Source: Bodo saltans (Eukaryota; Euglenozoa; Kinetoplastea; Eubodonida; Bodonidae). From it: 63,382 bases of DNA. Each line of letters starts with the position of its first letter. The first letter of the stretch is position 1. The notes under the pieces were generated by a model, which saw only the letters and a program-made list of their open reading frames with translations, made no database searches and was not told the DNA's origin. Positions 54,477 through 63,382 of this stretch are shown one piece after another. Both the position numbers and the translations under genes were made by a program. The stretch covers positions 6,460 to 69,841 of the forward strand of contig CYKH01001716.1 in assembly GCA_001460835.1 (NCBI GenBank), given 5' to 3'.

Positions 54477-57400
54477 ATGAATTCTTCCACCACATTGAGT
54501 GTATTGCTCATGATATTGTGCCTCGTGTGTCATCAAATCGACGCACGTGGCGGTGCCACTCGAACGCCGTCTCCCACCAAGACGCTCACGGATGACGTGT
54601 CAGGGTCGAAAACATTGTCTTCGTCTCCATCGTTCACATCAGAATACACCAAGTCCACCACCGCTACCGTATCTTTTGGCACGCGATCCTTCACTAAGGA
54701 CCGCAGCCTCACACCAAGTCGGAGTACTGAGGGAAGTGCTAGCGGCAAGACAGGGTCTAGTTCCGCTGCAAGCAGCAGCTCAAGATCATCATCCTCGTCT
54801 GCATCGAATAGTGCTTCATCATCTCGGGGTAGCGTAACTCCTTCAGAGACTGCTACGAAGTACACACCCACTAGCAACGCGTCAAACACAATCACACCCT
54901 CACTGCTGCCCCCGACCGTCTCAACATCATCCATGCTGAGTGCTTCCTCAACTGTGTCTATTAGTGTAGAGGAAACAGCGACTCTGTCTGCAACACGATC
55001 CCGAATGACTCGGTCACCACCATCAGCATCCGCCACGTACACCGCCACGGTGAGCGTTTCGCGCACGCAGTCGGTGAACATTTTAGCAGGTTGGATGCCG
55101 TCGTACAGCGCATCGAACCCCACGCCCACCGACTCCAACATGGGGTCGTCCACCAAGTCTCCCTCCCGCACTTCCAGCTCCACTCCTTCCCTCTCCATGC
55201 AAGGTCGAAGCGCCAGCTCATCCCGCACACCGAGTGGTACCACATCACTGTCTGCGGATGATACGCCTTCCATTCATACACCCAGCAGGTCATCGTCGGG
55301 AAGCAGCTCATCCACAGTATCGACATCTCCATCGGGAAGAACGGCCTCCGGTTGGCCCACGGCCTCTGAGACACCGAGCCATTCGAATGAATGGACACCC
55401 TCCTTAAAGTCCACATCATTGAGCTCGACTATCACTGGCGCAATATCCATGAGCGTGTCGACGATGCTAACCCTGACACGACCACTTCCACCATCGAAAA
55501 CCCCAACCCCCTCGCAACAAACGTCGCTCTCAGCGTCAGATTCTGGCTCGAATGCCCCTTCGGTGACAAGATCACCGTCGGTATCACGGACTCCAACGTT
55601 GGCAACGCGGTCGCTGATGTTCTCCTTCTCGGCAAGCAGCTCGTCTTCCAGTGCTCCGAGTGGTACGAGGACTATTTCTGCTGACAGTGACACTGCGAGC
55701 AGTTCGTTTGAGCTCACTCCTTCACGCAGTGCGTCGCCTTCTACATTGAGGTCCTCGTCTAGGTCATTGTCTGTTGAGGTCGGCTCCGTGTCCCACACGC
55801 AAAGTGCGAGTAGCTCTGACGAAGTGACGTTCACTGCACGTAGCTCAAGCAGCACGCAGACCTTCAGCCTGACATTGTCGTCTGAAGCAACGGTAGGGAC
55901 ACATTCCTCGTCTCTCACTGCTCCGCTGAGTAGCAGCCGAACAGCAATGACAAGTGCACGCAGAGGAGGTAGTATGAGTCCCACTGCAGCCACACATACT
56001 CCTGATGCTTCTGTGTCGAACTCACCCTCCGCTACTTCTTCGTTGAGCCCCACCACTACACACAGCAACACGAGGGGTACCGCTTCCTTGACGCCTTCGT
56101 TCTCACTATCCCCAACCACATCGAGAAGCTCAACTGAAACGAACACCGATGCATTTACAACATCAGTGACCCACTCTGGAAGAACACTGTCTCCCACATA
56201 CACTCGCCATCGTGTGTCGCCAACAAAGCTGAGGACGAAATCAAAAGCCTCTCTGACCACAACCATGTCGATGTCGTCGTTGGCCTCGCAGACACTTACC
56301 GTGCTTGGGGCTTCTCCCACGAATAACAACAAGAGCTTCTCTAAAACACGGTCGGACGTGACTGCTACTCAGTGGGTCACTGTGACCAACACGAAACGGC
56401 GCACCCTTACGCTGACTCAAACCCTTGTGCTTGATATTCATGTTGCCAATGCATTGGGAAGTTATCTCCTCAGTGCTTTTGACTTTTCTGCCACGTCCAC
56501 GAACGGGCCGTGCTCCGCAAGTGCGTCGCTGGTGTCGTTGATATTGATTGCATTTTGTGTGGTTGGTATTGCCACCGTGGTGTACCTGCGCCTAGTTCAA
56601 CGGAAGCGACCTGATATCGTTGCGTCTGGGGAGGCGTCACCCCTCCGCATTGTACTGCGTGAGAATGCATACACTGGCGTGTTCTTCCCTTGCCACTACC
56701 ACTGCTGGTGGATCCACAGCCTCACGTGCCTCGTGCATGTCAACTTGATATTCTTAGTGACTGCGTGCGTCCTCTACGCGTTTGAGAAGCAGACCGGAGG
56801 TGGCGGTGGCCTCCTATCTGGTACCAGTGCTATTGGCGTTGTAGCCGGTATCATCGGTGCCGCACTCCCGCATATTCTACGGCCCGTGATAGATGCTGGG
56901 TTTTACTTCGTTACGTACTTCCAAAGCGACAAACGCAAGTGCCAGAATGAAGACGGCATGTCGTGGGAGACGTGGCATCGCCTAGCCGAGGAGCGGCGAG
57001 CCCAACACGAGCAAGAGCGCCTCGCGTTGCTGCGACGCATGGAGGAGGACCGTAAATCAGGTCTTCACATGCTCCGCACTGCTCTCACGACAGACGTCGA
57101 TGCCGCTGGGGGATGGGGCGACTCGATTTCCCCAGACGACATTGACGTCGGTGTCCCGTCAAACCCCATCGGTGATGTCGCAGCGCAACGAGCGGTGACC
57201 CATGAAGTCGATCTCTGTATTGATGACGATGCACTGGTAGAGTGGGAACCTCAAGTTCACGATGAGGCAGCATCCATGCGTGCTAGGCATAAACGTCTAG
57301 AGGCAAAGTGGGGGACGCCGTTGAGCCAGTCGTGGTGGGGGCCTGTGGAGACGCACCACCTCCTTGTTGGCGTCGTGATGGTGTTGTGCGTGGTGGCGAT

Positions 57401-58133
57401 GCTGATTGGGTTCCAGAACATCATTCATAAGTTCTCTTCGAGCGCGTGCCAAGACCGCACCTCTCCACTTGCGGTGGCATTGCTCATTTGTTTCTTCTTT
57501 GACCTGTTTCTATTCGAACCTCTTCACCAGTGCTTCCGGCTTGTGTGGCGGTATGCACTGGAAAAAAAAAACGTTGGCGTGGTGATGGTGCTGTGCGTGC
57601 TGGCAATGCTGATCGGGTTCCAGAACATCATTCATAAGTTCTCGTCGAGCGCATGCCAAGACCGCACCTCTCCACTTGCGGTGGCACTGCTCATTTGTTT
57701 CTTCTTTGACTTGTTTCTCTTCGAACCACTTCACCAGTGCTTCCGGCTTGTGTGGCGGTATGCACTGGAGCACGAGGGCAACGTTGACTACACCACCACA
57801 TTTCTACGGCGGGTGACAAAACTCATCACCTTAGACTCCGTCCCTCACCCGTACTTTGGGGCGATGCTGCTGTGGCCAGAGGATGCCCTAGCGGAGGGCA
57901 CAACGTACACACTACGCGGCGAGGATGAGACTGGCACTGATGTGCTGACCTCGAGTGTCGTTGATGTGGAGAATGAGGAACAAGAAGAAGAGAGGGGAGA
58001 CCAACTTTCACTGCGAAGTGGACGTGGCGGGGATGATGACGCTCCTGCAAACGCGACGACGCATGATCACCACGACCACGAAAATGAAATTGAGGGCATG
58101 CCGTACACAGGCAATGCTCTACCTGTAGAATAG
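54477..58133 (+). CDS. Mucin-like polytopic membrane protein (1218 aa)
   Basis: Putative surface protein. Residues 1-23 are a signal peptide (SVLLMILCLVCHQIDARG). Residues ~25-660 are almost wholly Ser, Thr and Pro with many SxTPS-type repeats, a probable heavily O-glycosylated ectodomain. From ~681 the protein becomes polytopic: TM near 681-706 (SLVSLILIAFCVVGIATVVY), ~750-775, ~785-810, and a duplicated pair from ~963. The intracellular-type segments are charged (WHRLAEERRAQHEQERLALL). The segment SPLAVALLICFFFDLFLFEP is reminiscent of polycystin-like multi-span proteins. The tail is acidic and His-rich. Large S/T-rich membrane families of this sort are known from Bodo. The upstream in-frame extension has no ATG. 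Confidence 0.85.
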   Translation: MNSSTTLSVLLMILCLVCHQIDARGGATRTPSPTKTLTDDVSGSKTLSSSPSFTSEYTKSTTATVSFGTRSFTKDRSLTPSRSTEGSASGKTGSSSAASSSSRSSSSSASNSASSSRGSVTPSETATKYTPTSNASNTITPSLLPPTVSTSSMLSASSTVSISVEETATLSATRSRMTRSPPSASATYTATVSVSRTQSVNILAGWMPSYSASNPTPTDSNMGSSTKSPSRTSSSTPSLSMQGRSASSSRTPSGTTSLSADDTPSIHTPSRSSSGSSSSTVSTSPSGRTASGWPTASETPSHSNEWTPSLKSTSLSSTITGAISMSVSTMLTLTRPLPPSKTPTPSQQTSLSASDSGSNAPSVTRSPSVSRTPTLATRSLMFSFSASSSSSSAPSGTRTISADSDTASSSFELTPSRSASPSTLRSSSRSLSVEVGSVSHTQSASSSDEVTFTARSSSSTQTFSLTLSSEATVGTHSSSLTAPLSSSRTAMTSARRGGSMSPTAATHTPDASVSNSPSATSSLSPTTTHSNTRGTASLTPSFSLSPTTSRSSTETNTDAFTTSVTHSGRTLSPTYTRHRVSPTKLRTKSKASLTTTMSMSSLASQTLTVLGASPTNNNKSFSKTRSDVTATQWVTVTNTKRRTLTLTQTLVLDIHVANALGSYLLSAFDFSATSTNGPCSASASLVSLILIAFCVVGIATVVYLRLVQRKRPDIVASGEASPLRIVLRENAYTGVFFPCHYHCWWIHSLTCLVHVNLIFLVTACVLYAFEKQTGGGGGLLSGTSAIGVVAGIIGAALPHILRPVIDAGFYFVTYFQSDKRKCQNEDGMSWETWHRLAEERRAQHEQERLALLRRMEEDRKSGLHMLRTALTTDVDAAGGWGDSISPDDIDVGVPSNPIGDVAAQRAVTHEVDLCIDDDALVEWEPQVHDEAASMRARHKRLEAKWGTPLSQSWWGPVETHHLLVGVVMVLCVVAMLIGFQNIIHKFSSSACQDRTSPLAVALLICFFFDLFLFEPLHQCFRLVWRYALEKKNVGVVMVLCVLAMLIGFQNIIHKFSSSACQDRTSPLAVALLICFFFDLFLFEPLHQCFRLVWRYALEHEGNVDYTTTFLRRVTKLITLDSVPHPYFGAMLLWPEDALAEGTTYTLRGEDETGTDVLTSSVVDVENEEQEEERGDQLSLRSGRGGDDDAPANATTHDHHDHENEIEGMPYTGNALPVE
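57366..57767 (+). repeat. 207-bp tandem duplication of a membrane-segment pair, with A10 at the junction
   Basis: Bases 57366-57560 recur at 57573-57767 (offset 207 bp = 69 codons). Both encode VGVVMVLCV, then IGFQNIIHKFSSSACQDRTS and FFFDLFLFEPLHQCFRLVWR. Several third-position differences and one Val/Leu change separate them. The junction carries ten consecutive A (57562-57571) coding for EKKN. Confidence 0.9.
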
Positions 58134-58249
58134 TAGTGGCCAAAACGAACTCTGATTTGTTGTTGATTGTACGCACATAGCATGTGCAACCAACCTCTGG
58201 CCATGAGAACCATCCCTTTGTTGATTTGACACAGTAGATCTCCTCTCCC

Positions 58250-59542
58250 ATGATCACTAGAAATTCTTCGTACGCATCGAAACCCCAAGCAGCACGTGTA
58301 CGACCCTCGACGAAGCCCACAGGCCTTGCTGCTCCACAAGGATTTACACGACCTACGTTCTCTTCAACCGCTCGTAGCAGCCCACCTAGAGTGATTGCTC
58401 CCGAGGTTGCACAGGAAATATCACCACCACCACCGACACCACCCATCGGGAAGCGACCGCATGACGACTTCTTACTCCTCCAGTCGACGCAAGGGCACAG
58501 TCAAGCCCCTTTAGATGCACGACTGGACAAAGACTTAGTGCTGGCCCCATACTGGTACGCACTGAGGGAAAAGGGGTTCGAGTCTGCCGCCGTGCTGCAA
58601 ACATTGTCACACGATCAGGCGATGCGGGCCTTAGAGTTATGTGGTGTGGACAAGATCGGCCATCGCTGGTACATCTTGAATAAATATTGCACCACCACCA
58701 CCCCAACGCATGGCGCTCCTTTGATGGAAAGCAGCAACGCAGCGAATGAGCTGAGTGCCAAGCTCATCTACACACCAAAGTCGAATCACAACTTTTTAGA
58801 CGGGGCGTTGCTGTCTCGTAGAGTTGAGCCTCTTGGTGCTCCTAAGGAGCAACACCATGCTACCGATCAACTGCGAAGCACCACCGACGACGTGGAGCAG
58901 CCGCCTGAGATGAACAGCCCGGTGACCTCGTCGATTACGTTGGACTCTCCCAGCCAGGGATCTCCCGAGGGCGGAGGCCGTGGCGTGCTCTATCGCCGAC
59001 TGCAGCGCCCCAAGTTTGTGACGAAGCATAAATCTTCAGTGAGCCCTCGCAGGAAATCGCCTCATTCTGCTGTTGTTGGCATCAGTAAAGAGCTTCTCCA
59101 CCCACCGGAGCAACATGACATGGAGCTGCATCATGATGCTCACGACCCAGCAACGGCGGTACGAGTCGCTGCAACAATTGTGCCTGCAACACCGTCGCCA
59201 AGGGGCGGCTGGGGTGCAATCGCTTCACCACCCATCGCAAACCTACACGAGTCTAGCACCTACAAGACGCTCGTGACGCTCCTTGGCACACCATCGATCC
59301 CCCTGTTGGGGTCAACATTGATGTCAGATCCCCCGAGGCGCAACGCGTCTGCTGCAGCTGGCCAAAGGCGGCGCAGCACGTCTCCCCCATCGAGCGACCG
59401 TCACTCTTCGTCAACGTGGGTGCTGGAGGCTGCACGCCGCAGATTCTTAGCACCCACCTACGATCCCAATGCGACGCCTCCCGTCAGTAGTACAACAGCG
59501 GAGGCGCCGTTGTCTCCTTTTGTATTCTCTAGACCGTTGTAG
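58250..59542 (+). CDS. SAM-like domain protein, otherwise disordered (430 aa)
   Basis: The one structured part is residues ~100-146: PYWYALREKGFESAAVLQTL, LSHDQAMRALELCGVDKIGH and RWYILNKY. This fits the helical pattern of a SAM domain, including the GVxKIGHRxxIL end. SAM domains mediate protein or RNA binding and polymerisation. Residues 1-90 and 150-430 are low-complexity, rich in Ser, Pro, Arg and His. No other domain or targeting signal is visible. The gene starts 116 bp after the mucin-like gene. Confidence 0.8.
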   Translation: MITRNSSYASKPQAARVRPSTKPTGLAAPQGFTRPTFSSTARSSPPRVIAPEVAQEISPPPPTPPIGKRPHDDFLLLQSTQGHSQAPLDARLDKDLVLAPYWYALREKGFESAAVLQTLSHDQAMRALELCGVDKIGHRWYILNKYCTTTTPTHGAPLMESSNAANELSAKLIYTPKSNHNFLDGALLSRRVEPLGAPKEQHHATDQLRSTTDDVEQPPEMNSPVTSSITLDSPSQGSPEGGGRGVLYRRLQRPKFVTKHKSSVSPRRKSPHSAVVGISKELLHPPEQHDMELHHDAHDPATAVRVAATIVPATPSPRGGWGAIASPPIANLHESSTYKTLVTLLGTPSIPLLGSTLMSDPPRRNASAAAGQRRRSTSPPSSDRHSSSTWVLEAARRRFLAPTYDPNATPPVSSTTAEAPLSPFVFSRPL

Positions 59543-59912
59543 ATGTTGACTTCCTGCGTGTTCCGCTAACCGTGACGATCGTGGCCGAAGGAAAAAAGAA
59601 GACGCCTTCAGCGCGAAAACAAAGAACAACCTCCTTATCGCATTCCGTCGTTAACTACCTCCACCTCTTCACCATTACCCACACCATTACCGCTGTATGG
59701 AGTACTCCCTCCTTTGTCGTTTATTTGATGACGATGACTCTTTCGTTCACTTTTGTTTTTGTATTGTTGACGAATCGTGCAAAGTTGATGAACTCTCTTT
59801 GAGTTTGAAACGTATTTTCATTCAACTGACGTTTTAGTTTCTGCGTCGTGCGATTGAACAGTCACGGGCTTCATGGGTTTCTTTTTTGCGAAGGTGAAAT
59901 AGATTTGATCGA
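59543..59912 (+). promoter_or_regulatory. 370-bp intergenic region
   Basis: Pyrimidine-rich runs lie at 59650-59720 and around 59743-59766. Nearest the next gene, gggtttcttttttgcgaag ends in AG at 59892-59893, 19 nt before ATG 59913. A 76-codon open frame at 59572-59802 has no recognisable content and is not annotated as a gene. Confidence 0.5.
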
Positions 59913-61867
59913 ATGGCAGAAGAGGCCATCGAGCTCATCGCGACTATTGTGCGCGACAGTGAGCATCATGTCACGTCTGTTGACACAGCGAAGTTAGCAC
60001 GGCTGCACGCGGTCTTGCTCGACGCTGAATCAGGCACCTCGATGATCGCTGCGCGTTCTGACATTGTCATGTCGCTGCCTCAGCAGCTGGTTGGCGTCAT
60101 TAACAGCCCCTTAGTGAGCGCGAAGAACCGTTTCTGTGCTCTGGGTATCTTAGTCGCATTATCACGCACCTGACGCCCACTACCGATCCCAGGTGCTGCT
60201 CCCTGCAGTGGTGTCGCTTGATGCCTCGTTCGAGGGGCTTTTGGTGGATAAGAAAGACGCGAATCGACAATACGGCACGTCGTTGGGGAAACCACACGAA
60301 CACTTAGTCGTGCTGCTCCTCCGTGTCACAAATTACACGCAGCTGAAGGCGGCGGATTTGCTCCAACAATTATGTGATAACGACGACACGATGTTGGCCA
60401 TGCTGCTGCTGGATATTGTTCGCGTCAAAACATACGAGTGGCCGCTGCTCGTGGCAGCTTTGAGATGTCTGTTTGAGCTTTCCCTTCCACAGACGTATTT
60501 CTCAGCAGATATCAACGGGGGAGCCTCCGGCAACGAGGTTGTCGAAGTGAACTCCTTCCAACAAAAGATCACAAGTCTCCTCGTACACTTTATGCAAGGC
60601 AATACGTTGAGGCTTTTCGGCGATGAACTCACCGAGCGGTTTACGATGTGCTTGAGGCAACCACTTGAGGTCGTGGTCGCCAGTCTTCCCCACTTTGCCA
60701 CTGCACTGAAATACTTCACGGCAATGCTGCTCAACTTAGAAGACTTCTGCGACAAGCCGCCACTTCAGAAGACGTACCAACAGTCCATGTTGGTGCATCT
60801 TAGTGCGACGATTACAGACTTCATCACTGCATTTGTGGTCACTGCAGTCAACTACAGCCCACTGCTGCTTGCCCCTTCCACGCCGGATGCAGCACTTATG
60901 TGCTCCGGTCTGCACGGGTGCCTGAAGGTGATTCGGTTTGCGTTCTACAAAGTCAGAACACTGCCCCCTCACTTTATCACTGCCTTGTCGGCGTTGATGG
61001 ATTGTGCGACCAACCGGATTGTCGTGCTCAGGCAACCGCCACTCATTCCTGTCCTGTTATGCATTTTGGAAACGATGGTGAATGTAGACGCGATGCTGCA
61101 CGATGAGCTGTCGTTACGAATGGTCACGCTGCTGAACATGATCGCTACGGACACCACTCCCTGTGGACCCCATGCAAGCCTCAGTCAAACGCTCTCCACC
61201 CTCTTCCTCAACGAAACGTCAGTGTTTGCTACAATGGACAATGAAACGGTAAAGGCCATGACGAGTGCTCTGTGTGGTGCGGCATTAGATAACTTAGTGG
61301 ATGAGATTATTCAATATATCGACCGTGAACTCATACTACTGGGCCTAGGCCAGGCTGTGTTTGATTTCTTCATTCCCCCGTCAGATCCCCAGGACTTGGT
61401 CTTCGTACCGCCACCCAGTGGTCCTGAGGCCATCTCTCAAACATCGTCTCCCGCCGCCCCATTGCTGCTGCCCCCCACCGCAGCTCCAACGAGCCCGTCG
61501 TTAGAATATTCTGTCCCCCCAACAGACATCTCCCCTCCCAAGAAAGCACCGAAGAGTAAGTCCAAGAAGAGTAGCCACCCACCAGCGTATGTATGCATGT
61601 TGACGGGGAAGTTGATGCGAGAGCCTGTGGCCACCAGCGTATGTATGCATGTTGACGGGGAAGTTGATGCGAGAGCCTGTGGTGCTGCGCAGCGGCAATC
61701 GATTCGAGCTAGAGGCGTTGGAGAGAATTATGGAGACGATGGGTCACGTTGATCCAACCACTGGTGATGTGTTCTCGGAGGACCCGGAGGTGGACATGCG
61801 CCTGCAGCAAGAAATTCAGCAATATAAAATATCCAAGGCTGCAGGCAGACGGCACCGCTCAGACTGA
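59913..61867 (+). CDS. HEAT/ARM-like protein with C-terminal U-box; reading frame broken twice
   Basis: A likely ubiquitin ligase. Frame A (59913-60173, 86 codons) starts MAEEAIELIATIV and ends LVALSRT before TGA. Frame B, shifted by +1, is helical-repeat-like (from SQVLLPAVVSLDASFEG to about LVDEIIQYIDRELILLGLG) and runs on to a Pro/Lys-rich linker. Frame C (to 61867) encodes a U-box: YVCMLTGKLMREPVVLRSGN, then ALERIMETMGHVDPTTGD. The B-to-C break coincides with a perfect 52-bp tandem duplication; without one copy, B reads directly into the U-box. The A-to-B break needs one nucleotide skipped between 60154 and 60173. Whether these are assembly errors, recent lesions or recoding is open. If not, frame B ends at 61752 in a scrambled tail. 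Confidence 0.75.
61579..61682 (+). repeat. Perfect 52-bp tandem duplication disrupting the U-box frame
   Basis: Bases 61579-61630 are repeated exactly at 61631-61682 (unit begins ccaccagcgtatgtatgcat). Fifty-two is not a multiple of three, so the second copy shifts the frame by +1. Confidence 0.95.
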
Positions 61868-62065
61868 TGAGGAGACAAGATTAAATAGTGCAGCCACCTT
61901 GTATCTTTTCGTCTGAGTTATGTGTGGTGTTTATGTGTGTGTGCTTACGAGAGGCGTATGTGAGTGCTCGGTGCTGCGCCAAACTTTTGGGGCAGCGTGT
62001 TTTAAAGAGTTCCAGATGCTTCGAACCTGACGCTGTGAGTATTCGCTTGTACACACATATGCGAT

Positions 62066-62101
62066 GATTCTCTCTATTTTACCTTTCTTGTAAAGTCGAA
62101 G
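62066..62101 (+). promoter_or_regulatory. Trans-splice acceptor for the lectin gene
   Basis: gattctctctattttacctt followed by tcttg, with AG at 62094-62095 and 62100-62101, 16-22 nt before ATG 62118. The preceding 250 bp from 61868 hold nothing else recognisable. Confidence 0.65.
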
Positions 62102-62117
62102 TAAATTACACGACATC

Positions 62118-63382
62118 ATGAGCCCCAATGTTGTCGTCGTCGTGGCAGTGTTCGCCGCTTGCCTCGTTGCCGCATCGGCTTATGTCACGGAGGAGCAGGA
62201 GAAGCGCTCGAAGGCCCGCATCATCGAGCACCACAGTCTGCATCCTCCCCACCTCCGCCATAGCCTGGGTGCCGAAGACATTCCGTTCTGGTCCTACAGC
62301 GGAGCTGCTGTCGTGACCGACCACTACATCCGCCTGACTCCTGACCGCCAGAGTACCATCGGTGCCATCTGGAACACCGAGCCCCTTGACCTCCCTGCGT
62401 GGGAGATGATCGTTGGATTCCGTGTCCACTCCAAGTCTGGGTTTGGTGCCGATGGCATGGCCTTGTGGATCGTGGACGACATCCCTACCCAGAGGGGCGG
62501 CCTGTTTGGGCACCCACACGAGTTCCACGGCGTTGGCATTGTGTTCGACTCGTACGACAATGACCGCTATCGCGACAATCCAGCGGTGCACGTGCTCTAC
62601 AATGCCAAGGGGGAGCACAAGGATTACAACACGCAGAGTGACTTCCGTGGCCAGTCCTCAGGCAACTGCTACTTTGACTACCGCAACACGCCAAAGCCAA
62701 CACTTGCTTCTGCACGCATCCGCTACCAAGACAACACGCTGACGGTCTCTATTTCGAAGAGCGCCGAGAAGGGGGAGGTGCTGTGCGCCACCGTCACCGG
62801 CGTGGAACTGAACAGTGGTGACTACTTTATCGGCTTTACCGCGGAGACGGGAGGCATCAGCGATCACCACGACATCCACTACCTTCACTTATACCCCGTT
62901 AGCGGTGTGCAGTACGACCACGACGTGTACGAGCACCAACCCTTCAGCCATAACAATGAAGACGACCAAAAGACGTACTGGAGGGCCAAGACGGAGGAAG
63001 AGGAAGCACAAGAGGCCGCAGCCAAGCTGAAGGAGGAAGAAGCCAACAAGGCTCGTCGCGACGAAGCCCGCCGTGCTGCGGAGGAGGCCAACACTCGGGA
63101 GGTGGAGCGTCGCCGCGTTGCTGCGCTTGAAAAGGAGCTCGACGCGATGCGCAAGAAGGCCGCCGATCAAGAAGCAAGCTTTGCGAAGATCCAGGAACAG
63201 CGTGCTCGCCATCAGAAGGAGCAGTCTCAAGCGGAGGAGCCCGAGGCTGAGGCAGCTGCTGAAGCTGAAGTCGAAACGGACTCCAACGCTGAAGAGCCGG
63301 AGGAGGAACCAAGGCAGGAGGCCGAAGCCGAAGCCGAAGCTGAGCCAGAACCGGAGCCTGAGCCGGTCCCCGTCCCAGCCCC
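62118..63382 (+). CDS. L-type (ERGIC-53/VIP36-like) lectin, 3' end outside the window
   Basis: Cargo receptor of the early secretory pathway that binds high-mannose glycans in a calcium-dependent manner. Residues 1-21 are a signal peptide (VVVVVAVFAACLVAASA). The leguminous-type lectin domain covers ~35-260: HSLHPPHLRHSLGAEDIPFW, GFGADGMALWIVDD, HGVGIVFDSYDNDRYRDNPA (carbohydrate/Ca site), NCYFDYRNTPKP with a family Cys, and GFTAETGGISDHHDIHYLHL. A coiled coil follows (~300-370), then a Glu/Ala/Pro-rich repeat (EAEAEAEPEPEPEPVPVP) to the window end. A transmembrane segment and sorting tail should follow but are not visible. The frame is open to the last base with 421 complete codons. Confidence 0.93.
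   Translation, partial: MSPNVVVVVAVFAACLVAASAYVTEEQEKRSKARIIEHHSLHPPHLRHSLGAEDIPFWSYSGAAVVTDHYIRLTPDRQSTIGAIWNTEPLDLPAWEMIVGFRVHSKSGFGADGMALWIVDDIPTQRGGLFGHPHEFHGVGIVFDSYDNDRYRDNPAVHVLYNAKGEHKDYNTQSDFRGQSSGNCYFDYRNTPKPTLASARIRYQDNTLTVSISKSAEKGEVLCATVTGVELNSGDYFIGFTAETGGISDHHDIHYLHLYPVSGVQYDHDVYEHQPFSHNNEDDQKTYWRAKTEEEEAQEAAAKLKEEEANKARRDEARRAAEEANTREVERRRVAALEKELDAMRKKAADQEASFAKIQEQRARHQKEQSQAEEPEAEAAAEAEVETDSNAEEPEEEPRQEAEAEAEAEPEPEPEPVPVPA

Noticed and set aside
55391-55684. 97-codon + strand open frame inside the mucin-like gene
   Set aside because: It is an alternate frame of the S/T-rich ectodomain without a plausible start context or domain.
54533-56332. Long minus-strand open frames (246 and 352 codons) opposite the S/T-rich gene
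   Set aside because: They are antisense shadows of a Ser/Thr/Pro-rich low-complexity frame, where stops are depleted on the other strand. They have no recognisable domain.
59572-59802. 76-codon + strand open frame as a separate gene
   Set aside because: It lies in a pyrimidine-rich intergenic region, has no acceptor of its own and shows no domain. It is rich in Thr, Leu and Phe, as expected from such DNA.

Overview
The window looks like nuclear DNA of a kinetoplastid flagellate, most likely a free-living bodonid close to Bodo saltans. Every supported protein gene lies on the + strand. None shows an intron, intergenic gaps are about 100-370 bp, and many starts sit a few bases to tens of bases downstream of a pyrimidine tract ending in AG. 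That is the pattern of a polycistronic unit processed by spliced-leader trans-splicing. The species is an inference from gene content: a mucin-like polytopic surface protein, an RHS/Crinkler-like ATPase-nuclease gene with a decayed relative beside it, and MCU-type and basal-body proteins.

Layout. 1-1781: no intact gene; two ~399-bp direct copies carrying a retroelement RNase H remnant, then three ~100-bp tandem repeats. 1782-10100: giant kinesin with internally duplicated stalk modules. 10243-16242: two-cassette ASCC3/Slh1-type helicase. 16398-17126: CCDC124/Lso2. 17248-19119: BBOF1-like coiled coil. 19287-21605: cysteinyl-tRNA synthetase. 21748-24327: coiled-coil protein. 24484-25598: two tandem eL18 genes, the second holding a 300-N assembly gap. 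25748-30518: WD40-like protein and a small coiled coil. 30676-34188: M16 insulysin-like peptidase. 34389-37290: two predicted N-myristoylated proteins. 37404-38507: F-actin capping protein alpha. 38649-39254: MCU-family channel subunit. 39440-40642: two small unknowns. 40815-41954: MAPK-like kinase. 42092-45484: importin-7/8-like. 45613-46719: DHHC acyltransferase. 46846-51400: RHS/Crinkler-like NTPase-nuclease gene and pseudogene fragments. 51508-52338: sugar-nucleotidyltransferase-like enzyme. 52527-54125: second CMGC-like kinase. 54477-58133: S/T-rich multi-span membrane protein. 58250-59542: SAM-like domain protein. 59913-61867: U-box protein whose frame is broken twice. 62118-63382: L-type lectin (ERGIC-53/VIP36 type), cut by the window end.

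As in other kinetoplastid clusters, neighbours are mostly unrelated in function. The accessory material is concentrated at 1-1781 and 46.8-51.5 kb. Recent in-place duplications recur through the window (kinesin, eL18, the 60-bp repeat at 34.7 kb, the 207-bp repeat at 57.4 kb, the 52-bp repeat at 61.6 kb). Some could be real and some could be assembly artefacts. No tRNA, rRNA, CRISPR array or minus-strand gene was supported.
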